A DNA stretch of 64,000 nt, from assembly GCF_002872415.1 (NCBI RefSeq), contig NZ_CP025704.1, positions 1,178,001-1,242,000 of the forward strand, in the 5' to 3' direction. Source of the stretch: Bacteriovorax stolpii (GTDB lineage Bacteria > Bdellovibrionota > Bacteriovoracia > Bacteriovoracales > Bacteriovoracaceae). This document shows, in pieces, positions 42,073-50,361 of the stretch. Positions within the stretch are counted from its first letter, which is position 1. Each line of letters opens with the position of its first letter. Below the pieces are notes generated by a model, which was given only the letters and a program-made list of their open reading frames with translations, had not been told where the DNA came from and searched no databases. The position numbers and the translations under genes were made by a program.

Positions 42073-44292
42073 ATGAAGTTTAGATTTTTTAAAATATTTT
42101 ATTCTTGTTCTCTTTTTCTCATAAGCTTTTTAGTAATCTCTTACTCAAATATCACCATAGGTAATTCAGATATACCAGAAAAGCCTGTAACGTTAGGTAT
42201 CCAAGCGATACGAATTGAAAATCAAGATTTTCTTGTGCTTAGTTTTAAAAATTTTCCAGAATGGCATACCTATTGGAAAAATCCAGGCGATGCCGGGCTT
42301 TCAATAAAGAATTCTTTTTCCTTTAATCAAAAGGAATTCGCTTTGGAAGAACTGGAATGGCCTGTACCAAAAAAGTTTGTCCAGCCTGGCAATTTGTGGG
42401 GATATGGTTATGAAGGCGAGTACTCACTTTTTTATAAACTAACTAAGGAAAAGCTTTCGCAAATTGCCAATAATGAGATTTTGTTGGATTCAAAGTGGTT
42501 GTCCTGTAAACACATTTGTATACCAGGCCAACAAAAAGTTAAGTTTAAGTTTAATCAATTGTCTGGGGAAATAGTTATTTTATCATCTGGGTTAATGCCA
42601 GGAGTAGATCACTCTATTTTATTTGAAAGATTTTCAAAACTTCCAAAATTTGTTAAGGATTTAGAAATAGGTTTCAACTTATCAAAGGGAATTTCTCCAA
42701 AATCATTATTATTAAGTTATGAATCAAAATCACAATCTAAAATTAACTTGAATAAAGATTTTAACTTTGTGTATATTTTTCCAATTTCTCCATTAGATAT
42801 TAGGCATGAAGGAATAATCAATTCAAATGGGAAAATTCTTGGTACAACTGAAATTTTATGGGATGGCGAATATTCTAGTCCACCAGAGTCATTACCGGCC
42901 AATGGAATATTTAAAAAACCATTAACACTTAAGTTCCTTGCTTTAGACTTAAGAACTAATAAATACATCGTAGCAGAAAAAACATTTAAAAGTTTCTCGT
43001 TAACACCCATAGCGCCAATTAAACCTGCTCAGCAGCCCAAACTAGCTCCGATTGAAACTCAAAGTTCATCTCCATCCCCAAATTCTAGCTTAACTTTGTA
43101 TATAGTAATGGCGTTTCTAGGCGGCTTAATTTTGAATGTTATGCCTTGTGTGTTACCAGTAATTACTATCAAACTGTTCGGCTTGATTAAATACAAAGAG
43201 CAACCTCATAGATTAATTTTAAAGCATAATTTTTTCTATACTTTGGGAGTGTTATCGACATTTCTTTTATTGGCTTCAATTGTATTATTCCTGAAATCAA
43301 TTGGCACGCAAGTAGGGTGGGGGTTTCAATTACAGTCACCATATTTTGTGTCTTTCATGATTCTAGGACTTTTTCTTTTTTCCTTAAATCTTTTTGGCAT
43401 GTTTGAATTTGCAACCATCGGTGGAAATAAATTAGGTAATTTTAAACCCACAGAAGGATTTGTTGGAGACTATTTAAGTGGAGTGCTTGCTACAGTATTA
43501 TCAACACCATGTTCGGCTCCATTTTTGGGAACAGCTCTTACATTTGCATTCACTTCAAGCTCCATTCAGATTTATATAATATTTCTTATGATTGGCCTTG
43601 GACTTTCATTTCCTTTTATATTAACTAGCGTCTATCCAAGGTTAGTTTTCTTCTTACCTAAGCCTGGACCATGGATGATAAAGGTCAAAAAAATTCTTGG
43701 AGTTACTCTGCTACTAACTCTTTTTTGGCTTGTAGATGTTTACAATGCACTAGTAAGTGGCTCACCACATTTTATTAAACTTTTGTTTTGCTTAGTCTTT
43801 ATTTTTGGAGGATTTCTTTTTCAGAAAAGAAAAGACAAATGGATATCTTATGTATCATTTGGCTTAGCTATGGTTTTACTTACTTATATTAATGTCACTC
43901 CTGTCGCCTTTAATTCGAAAAATGATGATAATCTAGTAATTGCTAAAAATACTAAGGGCTTGGATTGGGAAGTTTGGTCTGAATCCAGAATGGAAGATTA
44001 CAAAAACTCAGGCGACTTAGTCTTTATAGATTTTACAGCAAAGTGGTGTTTCACCTGTAAAGTTAATGAAAAACTTGTATTAGAAACTAACGCATTTAAA
44101 TCCCTCGCGAAAGATTACAATCTCAAATTATTAATTGCAGATTGGACGAAGCGCGATCCTGTTATCGAGCGTTTTCTAAGAAAAAATGGACTGGTCGGTG
44201 TGCCCGCTTATTTCATTCAGAAAAAAGATGGTACATTAATCAATTTAGGTGAAACTATTTCAATTGGGAGCATTGAAAAAAATCTTAAGTAA
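42073..44292 (+). CDS. dsbD: DsbD/ScsB-type thiol:disulphide reductase
   Basis: A 739-residue protein. It has a signal anchor and N-terminal periplasmic domain (about 30-300, with SCKHICIPGQ), an eight-helix core with MPCVLPV near 355 and STPCSAPF near 477, and a C-terminal thioredoxin domain with WCFTC near 658. It carries electrons from cytoplasmic thioredoxin to periplasmic thiols. The ScsB-like N-domain and context suggest protection of periplasmic Cys from copper. It starts 3 bases after lspA. Confidence 0.93.
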   Translation: MKFRFFKIFYSCSLFLISFLVISYSNITIGNSDIPEKPVTLGIQAIRIENQDFLVLSFKNFPEWHTYWKNPGDAGLSIKNSFSFNQKEFALEELEWPVPKKFVQPGNLWGYGYEGEYSLFYKLTKEKLSQIANNEILLDSKWLSCKHICIPGQQKVKFKFNQLSGEIVILSSGLMPGVDHSILFERFSKLPKFVKDLEIGFNLSKGISPKSLLLSYESKSQSKINLNKDFNFVYIFPISPLDIRHEGIINSNGKILGTTEILWDGEYSSPPESLPANGIFKKPLTLKFLALDLRTNKYIVAEKTFKSFSLTPIAPIKPAQQPKLAPIETQSSSPSPNSSLTLYIVMAFLGGLILNVMPCVLPVITIKLFGLIKYKEQPHRLILKHNFFYTLGVLSTFLLLASIVLFLKSIGTQVGWGFQLQSPYFVSFMILGLFLFSLNLFGMFEFATIGGNKLGNFKPTEGFVGDYLSGVLATVLSTPCSAPFLGTALTFAFTSSSIQIYIIFLMIGLGLSFPFILTSVYPRLVFFLPKPGPWMIKVKKILGVTLLLTLFWLVDVYNALVSGSPHFIKLLFCLVFIFGGFLFQKRKDKWISYVSFGLAMVLLTYINVTPVAFNSKNDDNLVIAKNTKGLDWEVWSESRMEDYKNSGDLVFIDFTAKWCFTCKVNEKLVLETNAFKSLAKDYNLKLLIADWTKRDPVIERFLRKNGLVGVPAYFIQKKDGTLINLGETISIGSIEKNLK

Positions 44293-44730
44293 TAAATCAT
44301 TTTCCATAGATTTTTGTTGATTGAAAATTGATATATTTTCCTGCACTATCCATAACCCAATGAAGGCCATTTTTGCTTTTGCGATTGCTTCATTTATTCC
44401 TACTTCAAGCATTTTTTTTTGGACATTAGCTTCTAATTTTCTAATTTTATGTTCTGAAGTTATCTTGGTAGGAAAAGGTAATTGCTGATTAATTTCAAAG
44501 CCATTAGGAGAGCCACCTGATTCTTCCTTCATTTGAATCAGTGAAGCCATTGGAGAGGGCAGGCGTATTCCGACTGATCTAGCTTCAGAGGCTTTTAATT
44601 TCTCATCTTCAAGCTTGATTTCAAAGTTGCTGACTCTGACTTTTTCTAAATACTGTGCAATTGTTAATTCAGTGGAATAGCATTGAGCTACGATGAAATA
44701 GCTGAGGAATATAAGGATTATTTTTTTCAT
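44260..44730 (-). pseudogene. TolC-type outer-membrane protein, N-terminal fragment
   Basis: It has a signal peptide (LIFLSYFIVAQCYS) and the first TolC helices (LTIAQYLEKVRVSNFEIKLEDEKL, then SPMASLIQMKEESGG). The frame ends at 44260 by running into the end of dsbD on the other strand. Only about 145 of some 400 residues remain. A deletion or recombination brought dsbD next to it. An ECF-like promoter motif lies upstream, so the fragment may still be transcribed. Confidence 0.8.
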
Positions 44731-44738
44731 GTATACCC

Positions 44739-44768
44739 GTATACGTTAAGTAGAATAGTTATGTGACA
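44739..44768 (-). promoter_or_regulatory. ECF-sigma-like promoter motif, copy 4
   Basis: On the minus strand TGTCACATAA starts at 44768 and CGTATACGG at 44745, again offset by 23 nt. The -10-like element is followed by a second GTATAC. It is directly upstream of the tolC fragment. Confidence 0.6.
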
Positions 44769-45238
44769 AAGTGAGTTTTTGCTTCCTTTATCCAAGAAGT
44801 AACGTTGCCAAGGCAACATCCACCCTGAGGGTTGCTCCTTTCGCAGAAACATCCTGGGTCTATCATTTTGGACTTTATGTCTTTCAGGACTTCAGTTTCC
44901 CCTGATGTTCGAAGTTCTGTTAATATGCTCTGCCTATTATGTCCAAAACAGTAGCAAACTTTTACATCAAGGCCTGGGTCTTTTAGAGTTGCTTTGACTG
45001 TGAGATTTTCTTTAGTGAATAAATGAGATGGATCTTCAGAGAAGTAGGCAACTTCGCAGTTTGAATTTTTACAAAATTTGTAAATGCAATTTGTCCGAAG
45101 ATGTTCCTTAAGAACATCTTTCAAAAGTGTTTGAGGAGTAATTAGTTCAACGACAACTCCTTTGTTGCTACATTTGGGACAAGTGAATTCTGTTATCACG
45201 TTGGTTTTATCCTCGGCGTTTTTATTACAGCATCCCAT
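44759..45238 (-). CDS. CopZ-type [Fe-S]/zinc-binding copper chaperone domain protein
   Basis: I start at ATG 45238 (MGCCNKN). The 159-residue protein has nine or more Cys in the pattern of the CopZ N-terminal domain known from Archaeoglobus: CPKCSNKG, NSNCEVAYF, VCYCFGHNR, PGCFCERSNPQGGCCLG. That domain holds a [2Fe-2S] cluster and zinc and can reduce Cu(II). The HMA half of CopZ is encoded separately just upstream (45265-45495), so the two may act together. Confidence 0.85.
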   Translation of the reverse strand: MGCCNKNAEDKTNVITEFTCPKCSNKGVVVELITPQTLLKDVLKEHLRTNCIYKFCKNSNCEVAYFSEDPSHLFTKENLTVKATLKDPGLDVKVCYCFGHNRQSILTELRTSGETEVLKDIKSKMIDPGCFCERSNPQGGCCLGNVTSWIKEAKTHFVT

Positions 45239-45264
45239 GTAAGCCCCCCCCCTCATTGATTTTG

Positions 45265-45495
45265 TTAATTACTACAAACTGGCATCTCATATTTTTCATC
45301 ATCATATATTTTATATTCTGTTTTTCCATCAATTGATTGCTTAACCTTACAATCACTCCCTGCGCTAATATAATTTTCATTTTTGAAGGTGAGAGTTATT
45401 GCTCCAGAGGTAATCTTTTTTTCTACATATTGTATTGAAGATAAATCTCCCTCAAGGGCCTTATTGATTTGAAATGCATAACCTCCACATGTCAT
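45265..45495 (-). CDS. Degenerate HMA-domain protein
   Basis: A 76-residue frame starting MTCGGYAFQINKALEG. This is an HMA domain cut just before the metal loop, and its second Cys is replaced by Tyr (GMTCGGY). The preceding codons NVKG continue the fold but reach a stop, so the N-terminal strand is lost or shifted out of frame. A later Cys pair (SDCKVKQ, MPVCSN) is unusual. It sits between the 161-aa membrane gene and the CopZ-type gene. It may be decaying. Confidence 0.6.
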   Translation of the reverse strand: MTCGGYAFQINKALEGDLSSIQYVEKKITSGAITLTFKNENYISAGSDCKVKQSIDGKTEYKIYDDEKYEMPVCSN

Positions 45496-45571
45496 ACCCT
45501 TTACATTCTAACGTGAACTTTATTCTTCAGTAAAATGAATCATCACAGATTAAAATAATTAATAAATAGCT

Positions 45572-46057
45572 TTATCTATGAAAAATGGACTTCGTTAACC
45601 GAATTTTTGTCCCAAGTTCTAAAACTAGCATTGCTCCTGTGGATGCCCCAAGTATCCACAGAAAACTTAATTCAAAAAATAATTGAGTATTCATTATTGA
45701 GAAGAAACCGATTGATACGAGTAAGATGGCAGAAGTTAATATTACTTTATGGTGTCTAATTGCTCTAAGCTCATCTCTCGAAATGATAAAAAGAGCAATG
45801 AGGCAAGAGATTGTGGTAAAAAAAGCTCCGCATGCAAAATCACAAAAATGCTGACCAAATTGCATGAAGTAGTGCATGAGATTTAAAGATGTTTTTATAA
45901 CTTGAAAACCAAATTGGGGACAAACCGCTAGAGTAATAATAGTTGTTAAAGTATGAATGGCTAAAAGTTTGGCTAGTATATACTTAAAATCAGGATTGAG
46001 CCGTTTTTTAATATCATCTAGTATTCTTTTGTTAATAGCTTCTGGTATTTTGTTCAT
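45572..46057 (-). CDS. Membrane protein in ECF-motif operon (161 aa)
   Basis: There is a short basic cytoplasmic start (MNKIPEAINKRILDDIKKRLN) and four to five membrane helices with CPQFGFQ near residue 46 and FCDFACG near 71. No known family is assigned. It is the first gene after ECF motif copy 5 and is followed by the HMA and CopZ-type genes. A metal-sensing or anti-sigma role is conceivable from place and Cys content, but is not shown. Confidence 0.6.
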   Translation of the reverse strand: MNKIPEAINKRILDDIKKRLNPDFKYILAKLLAIHTLTTIITLAVCPQFGFQVIKTSLNLMHYFMQFGQHFCDFACGAFFTTISCLIALFIISRDELRAIRHHKVILTSAILLVSIGFFSIMNTQLFFELSFLWILGASTGAMLVLELGTKIRLTKSIFHR

Positions 46058-46134
46058 GCTCTTCCTACTTGGAGATTACAAGCACTGTGTAAAAAAATGA
46101 AGTCCGATTAAAAATTAGAATTCTATATACGTAT

Positions 46135-46164
46135 GTATACGTTCTAATGACGATATTTGTGACT
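46135..46164 (-). promoter_or_regulatory. ECF-sigma-like promoter motif, copy 5
   Basis: On the minus strand AGTCACAAAT starts at 46164 and CGTATACAT at 46141, the same 23-nt offset. It precedes the 161-aa membrane protein gene by about 80 bases. Confidence 0.55.
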
Positions 46165-46358
46165 GAGTATGGGGAGGGCCTAAACTATGATGCTTGAAAG
46201 TCATTAAGGTATCATTATTGCTGACCTTGACTTCGATGTTTGTTAATTCTTACCGACAAGGAGTAGGGTACACTGTGAATTAAAATTTTAGGACTTGAAT
46301 TCCTGAAACTATTAATGCTTGAACCAAATTAATGAATACTGAAATGGTATTAGCAAAA

Positions 46359-46396
46359 TTCAGAGTATGGGAAAAATTAATTGCCCATACTCTGAA
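46359..46396. repeat. 13-bp perfect inverted repeat
   Basis: TTCAGAGTATGGG at 46359-46371 and CCCATACTCTGAA at 46384-46396 are perfect complements around a 12-nt loop. The right arm is the end of the XRE remnant. The left arm is an inverted copy of the same end, suggesting a rearrangement junction. Confidence 0.7.
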
Positions 46397-46565
46397 GTAT
46401 CGGCATAATAATTCTAAGCTTGTTCTCATCCTCTTTACAATGATTTTTAGACATTCTTCGACCATTTCATGGCGAAGTAAGGGAAGTTTTAAAAGTTGGT
46501 TAAAGTACTCCATCGAGTATCCATACGTCAGAACAATATTAAGTATTTTCTTATCAGTAAGGATA
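46378..46565 (-). pseudogene. XRE regulator remnant (3' end)
   Basis: The sequence aligns with the last 62 codons of the double-HTH regulator at 35535 (TDKKILNIVLTYGYSMEYFNQLLKL, RHEMVEEC) and shifts frame near 46436, after which DENKLRIIMPILQSM continues. There is no start and no first domain. Confidence 0.8.
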
Positions 46566-46625
46566 CTACCAATTTTATACACAATATTTGAGAATAAATT
46601 TCAGGGACGAGTGGCGCATTAAGAT

Positions 46626-46988
46626 ATGAAAAAAATTGTAAGATTACATTATGAAAAAGAGCTTTCACTTTATAAGCAGAATTATGATTTTAAGTCGTTT
46701 GAGCAATGCTGGGAACACTTAGAAAGAGCACATATATTGGGTCAATTTTCGTGGAAAGATCATTTTTTCGTTCATATAAAAATGTTCACTCTCGCAGTGA
46801 GATCAAGGAACGTAGGAGAGATCATTGGGCAAATTCCTAGGTTAATTCTTGCTATACCTGGCTCGCTTTTAGGTAAAGCCCCTAAGGGTAATATAGGTTC
46901 ATCAAAAGTTGGAATATTCCAGCCGATGAGCATTCCTGAAGATTTAAAACAAATTATAGAATTTGATGAAAACAGAAAAGGGCCCTAA
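46626..46988 (+). CDS. DUF3703 protein
   Basis: A 120-residue protein with the DUF3703 signature CWEHLERAHILGQFSWKDHFFVHIKMF (residues about 28-54) and GNIGSSKVGIFQPM. The conserved His residues could bind metal. The family is common in mercury, copper and cobalt resistance clusters. It is single and convergent with the DsbA-like gene. Confidence 0.87.
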   Translation: MKKIVRLHYEKELSLYKQNYDFKSFEQCWEHLERAHILGQFSWKDHFFVHIKMFTLAVRSRNVGEIIGQIPRLILAIPGSLLGKAPKGNIGSSKVGIFQPMSIPEDLKQIIEFDENRKGP

Positions 46989-47000
46989 GGCCCCTTCTTC
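46978..47000. terminator. Bidirectional terminator between DUF3703 and dsbA-like gene
   Basis: GGGCC-CTAA-GGCCC with AAAAG on one side and CCTTCTTC on the other. The DUF3703 stop codon lies in the loop. It can serve both convergent genes. Confidence 0.5.
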
Positions 47001-47001
47001 A

Positions 47002-47679
47002 TTATTTAGCTAATGCTTCTTCTACTTTTTCATTGAAATAATCGGGATTGATGCGATCTAGTTTTTTACCATTGATAAAAATTGTTGGAGTTCCGTTCAC
47101 ACCAACTTTCGGTCCATCTTCAAGATCTATATTTATTGTTTCCATTCTTCTTAGGTCTTTCATATCGGTTTCAAATTTAGCAACGTCCATACCTAAGTCC
47201 TTTGCATACTTTAGGAAGAATGAAGTCGCAGGTTGCTTCTGGTGAGACCATTCATTTTGAGATGTAAATAGCACTTCTTGGTATTCCCAAAATTTGCCTT
47301 GAAGAGCAGCAGCATCTGATGCCTTGGCAGCGAGCTTAGAATTTCCATGATAAAGAGCATATCTGACAATCAACTGAACTTTATCTTTGTGGCGTTTCAT
47401 GATTTCTTTAACGTAAGGGAAAAAGGCTGAACATGCTTCACATTCCGGATCGTAGAACTCTACAATTTTAACTTTGGCACTATCTGGTCCCATCCTGTGA
47501 TTAAAATCTCTAACTAAATTCTCGGGCGCAGAATCAGTTGAAACTGTTTCTACTGGCTTTGATTGTGTAAAAAAAGAAACTCCAAACCCTATCACTAGAA
47601 GTGCAAGGATTGAACCAATAATGATTTTCAGTTCTTTGTTGAACTGTTGTATTATAGCAAAAACCTTTAATTTGTCCAT
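47002..47679 (-). CDS. DsbA-family membrane-anchored thiol oxidoreductase
   Basis: A 225-residue protein with an N-terminal membrane anchor (IIIGSILALLVIGFGVSFF, about 18-36). The thioredoxin fold has the active site CEAC near residue 78 and the cis-Pro loop VNGTPTIFING near 196-206. DsbA relatives of this kind act in the periplasm on disulphides, here probably with DsbD and Cys-rich copper proteins. Confidence 0.9.
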   Translation of the reverse strand: MDKLKVFAIIQQFNKELKIIIGSILALLVIGFGVSFFTQSKPVETVSTDSAPENLVRDFNHRMGPDSAKVKIVEFYDPECEACSAFFPYVKEIMKRHKDKVQLIVRYALYHGNSKLAAKASDAAALQGKFWEYQEVLFTSQNEWSHQKQPATSFFLKYAKDLGMDVAKFETDMKDLRRMETINIDLEDGPKVGVNGTPTIFINGKKLDRINPDYFNEKVEEALAK

Positions 47680-47714
47680 TGCGGCATCGGATCATTTTAT
47701 CCTTAAGAGACAAC

Positions 47715-48782
47715 ATGAGTATTGAAAAATCTATAAAAAGCGATTCTAAGAAAATCATTGCAACTATAGCTCATTTGCTAAAGTTAGATAAGCAAGAAAT
47801 TGAATTGGATGTTCTAAGTAACAGTGAAGTAGAAATTGAAATGACTGGTTATGATAATTGGGACGGAGGAACTTACAGTTTTGTTCTAACCTGTAAGACA
47901 CCTGTTACTATTTATTCAAAAATTCAAAACGACCTTCAAGCAATCGAAGAAGTAATAAAAAATAAAACTCAGCACGTTTTCAAATCTTACAATCGATGTT
48001 GGATTGAATCTGTAGTTATTACTCCGCAAATTTTAGAAAAATTTTTCAATAAAGTTTTTAGTGTTTCTAGTGAAGAACTAGTGCAGTCATTAGAAACACA
48101 AAAAAGTTTAATGGTTTCTGTTTCGACAGGAGGTCCACAAATAAAATTTGTAAATGCAGAATATATTGAAAGAAACAAGACTATTTCAAAGGGCCTAAAT
48201 GAACGGCAAATTAAAAATCCAATTATTTTTACAGATTTATGGGGATGGCATGGAAAATGGAGCGATGGAAGTCTTCCAACCTATAGAGATAGGCGCGAAT
48301 TTCTTTCACAATTAATTGATCCTATTGTTGAAAAAGTTCAAGCGATACCAGTAGATGAATTACCCACTATTTTTGAAGAGCCAACAGGCTGGAGCCGAGT
48401 CGATAGAAGTATAAGAGAAATAAAAGCTAAGTTAGCTCTAGCTGAAACTGAAGAACAGTTTATGAATATTGGTCTGCTTTGTAGAGAAACATTAACTTCA
48501 CTTGCTCAAGCAGTTTTTGATCGGGAAAAGCATCCTATCCTTGATGGTACAGTAGTAAGCGAGACGGATTCAAAAAGAATGCTAGAAGCATTTATTGCTG
48601 TTGAACTTCCAGGTTCATCTAATGAATCATCAAGAAAGATGGCCAAAACTGCTGTAGATGTAGCAAATACCTTAACTCATAGAAGAACTGCGGACTTTCG
48701 ATTAGCAGCATTTAGTGCAGAAGTGACTAATATGGTAGTTAATATGGTTTCAATTTTTGCTGGTAGAAGAGATCCTAATTAA
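47715..48782 (+). CDS. Hypothetical protein (355 aa), possible HEPN-like C-terminus
   Basis: I start at ATG 47715 (MSIEKSIK). The N-terminal 120 residues are alpha/beta (YDNWDGGTYSFVLTCKTP). The middle part has WGWHGKWSDGSLPTYRDRR. The C-terminal 110 residues are helical (IREIKAKLALAETEEQFMNIGLLCRETL, AKTAVDVANTLTHRR) and resemble HEPN-type bundles of defence proteins. No catalytic motif is certain. It is divergent from the DsbA-like gene and is followed by a gene fragment. Confidence 0.7.
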   Translation: MSIEKSIKSDSKKIIATIAHLLKLDKQEIELDVLSNSEVEIEMTGYDNWDGGTYSFVLTCKTPVTIYSKIQNDLQAIEEVIKNKTQHVFKSYNRCWIESVVITPQILEKFFNKVFSVSSEELVQSLETQKSLMVSVSTGGPQIKFVNAEYIERNKTISKGLNERQIKNPIIFTDLWGWHGKWSDGSLPTYRDRREFLSQLIDPIVEKVQAIPVDELPTIFEEPTGWSRVDRSIREIKAKLALAETEEQFMNIGLLCRETLTSLAQAVFDREKHPILDGTVVSETDSKRMLEAFIAVELPGSSNESSRKMAKTAVDVANTLTHRRTADFRLAAFSAEVTNMVVNMVSIFAGRRDPN

Positions 48783-48807
48783 TTATGTAAAATGTTCTGT
48801 TTGCCCT

Positions 48808-48954
48808 TATGCAGCCTATGGTGGAGTTTATGTTTCATTTGCTCTTTTTTGGATGTGGCTTATTAAAGGTCAAAGACCAGATCAATGGGATGTTATTGGC
48901 GTTGTTATTATATTAATTGGAAATGGAATTATTGTTTTCTCTCCTCACAAATAA
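48808..48954 (+). pseudogene. ynfA: YnfA (UPF0060) C-terminal fragment
   Basis: The frame YAAYGGVYVSFALFWMWL...GQRPDQWDVIGVVIILIG...IIVFSPHK is the last 48 residues of the four-helix YnfA/UPF0060 family (about 108 residues). The first half is missing and the sequence joins directly after the previous gene's stop. It is a truncated relic. Confidence 0.8.
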
Positions 48955-49202
48955 TTCACACCAGCTCAAGCCAGCCGAGTAGGGGCATTTGATGAAAAAT
49001 CGTGAAATCGAATGAAGAATAATGAAAATATAAAAGGCACGAAAGGCAGAGTTTCACTCGTAATTTATTAATATTAAAACATTTTAAAGAAGCATTGAAT
49101 ATGCCTCGGGTAACTCAGGGATAAAAACCTCCTAGTTAATTCAAGTAGATATGGTGATAAATACATATTTAAAGCCATACAAAAGTATGGTACAATATTC
49201 TA
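48955..49202 (+). promoter_or_regulatory. Promoter/operator of the DUF4160 gene set
   Basis: This 248-bp gap has no gene. Near its end CCATAC-AAAA-GTATGG (49175-49190) is a perfect inverted repeat directly before a -10 TACAAT (49191-49196). The start codon lies 7 bases past the -10, so the message would be leaderless. The repeat is probably the binding site of the ribbon-helix-helix protein encoded second. Confidence 0.55.
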
Positions 49203-49466
49203 ATGAAAGTTGGAACTATTATTGAGAACGAAAAATGGAAAATAAAGGTTTACGCTCCACCAAAGGAGCATGGTCCTGCACATGTTCATGTTATTGCAAA
49301 AGGCGATAAAGCAGAAGTAAAGATTTCATTGATAGATTTAGCAGTAATTGGGAAGACTAAATTTAATAAACAAACGGTTAAAGGTATAATTAAGTATGTG
49401 CATAAAAACTATGACATACTGATGGACGCGTGGGAGAAATTGCATGAAAACAAGAAAAAAACCTAG
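49203..49466 (+). CDS. DUF4160 protein (toxin-like)
   Basis: An 87-residue protein with the DUF4160 motif HGPAHVHVIAKGDKAEVKISL (about residues 22-42). DUF4160 proteins usually stand before a small DNA-binding partner in toxin-antitoxin-like pairs. Here they overlap the next gene by 23 bases. The promoter implies leaderless translation. Confidence 0.8.
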   Translation: MKVGTIIENEKWKIKVYAPPKEHGPAHVHVIAKGDKAEVKISLIDLAVIGKTKFNKQTVKGIIKYVHKNYDILMDAWEKLHENKKKT

Positions 49467-49707
49467 CCTAAAAAAAGCGTTGAGTAAGGTAGATAAGGCA
49501 CCAAAAGAATTGTATGGAAATGTAAAAGTGGATTTGTCTACTTTACCTTGTTTAAAGAAATTCGAAAGAGAAAAAATTACAGCTAATTTTGATGCTGACT
49601 TATTAGAGATCATCAGAAAATTAGCAAAAAAGCATCATGTTTCTTATACGACCTTAATGAATGATGTACTTAGAAAAGTTTTTGTTGAAGATAAAAAAGC
49701 AAGCTAG
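49444..49707 (+). CDS. Ribbon-helix-helix protein (antitoxin-like)
   Basis: An 87-residue protein. A basic start is followed by a C-terminal ribbon-helix-helix fold (EKITANFDADLLEIIRKLAKKHHVSYTTLMNDVLRKVF, about 44-80), as in BrnA/CopG-like antitoxins. It overlaps DUF4160 and directly abuts the 217-aa gene. It likely binds the repeat at 49175. Confidence 0.78.
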   Translation: MKTRKKPSLKKALSKVDKAPKELYGNVKVDLSTLPCLKKFEREKITANFDADLLEIIRKLAKKHHVSYTTLMNDVLRKVFVEDKKAS

Positions 49708-50361
49708 ATGATAAAGTTATACATATTGGGTCTAAAAGCAACTTGTGAAAATGAAGCATACGAATTTGCAGATAGGTTTATTAGAAAGCTCCCTAGAAAA
49801 AATGATGGGGCATTTGATTTGTCGAGTGGGGAATTTTACGACAACGATATAGATGCCATAAGACATGCATATACTTCAGGTATATTTACGCAAGAATATG
49901 GTGAAAAAATCACTGAGCTTTTAGGTGACATGAATGAATTAGTTCCTTTTGGAGGTAACTCAAGCTCCAACAGTCCTAATTCTAAGAATATGGATTTATG
50001 GAATAATCGAATAGGGCGAAAAATAGGTTTAAAAACTTCTGGAAAGCTAAAACTATTTAAATTAATTTTAAAAGCACTTAAAAACGGTGATCTGATTATT
50101 GATCCAGAAAATGATTCTCGAATTAATGAGGTTTCATCGAGTAAAATCAATATAAAAAATAAAGTATTCGTAGTTAAAGAATCAAAGAAAGGAAAAAATC
50201 TATTATATTTTGATTTTGAGAAATCATTAATCCTATCAAGAAGTGAATTTATTTCTGAAATCAAAACAGGAAATTATCCTTTCTATGAAATTAGAGTAGT
50301 TAAGGGGGATGAAACTCCAGTGTCTAAAAAAGATAAGAATATTCCCAATAATCTAGGTTAA
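49708..50361 (+). CDS. DUF6973-like toxin-domain protein (217 aa)
   Basis: The central part holds DIDAIRHAYTSGIFTQEYGEK (about 48-68) and SKNMDLWNNRIGRKIG (about 93-108), the pattern of DUF6973-type domains found in polymorphic toxins. No signal peptide is seen. It starts immediately after the ribbon-helix-helix gene, so the three are one unit. It may be a third component or cargo; the activity is unknown. Confidence 0.65.
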   Translation: MIKLYILGLKATCENEAYEFADRFIRKLPRKNDGAFDLSSGEFYDNDIDAIRHAYTSGIFTQEYGEKITELLGDMNELVPFGGNSSSNSPNSKNMDLWNNRIGRKIGLKTSGKLKLFKLILKALKNGDLIIDPENDSRINEVSSSKINIKNKVFVVKESKKGKNLLYFDFEKSLILSRSEFISEIKTGNYPFYEIRVVKGDETPVSKKDKNIPNNLG

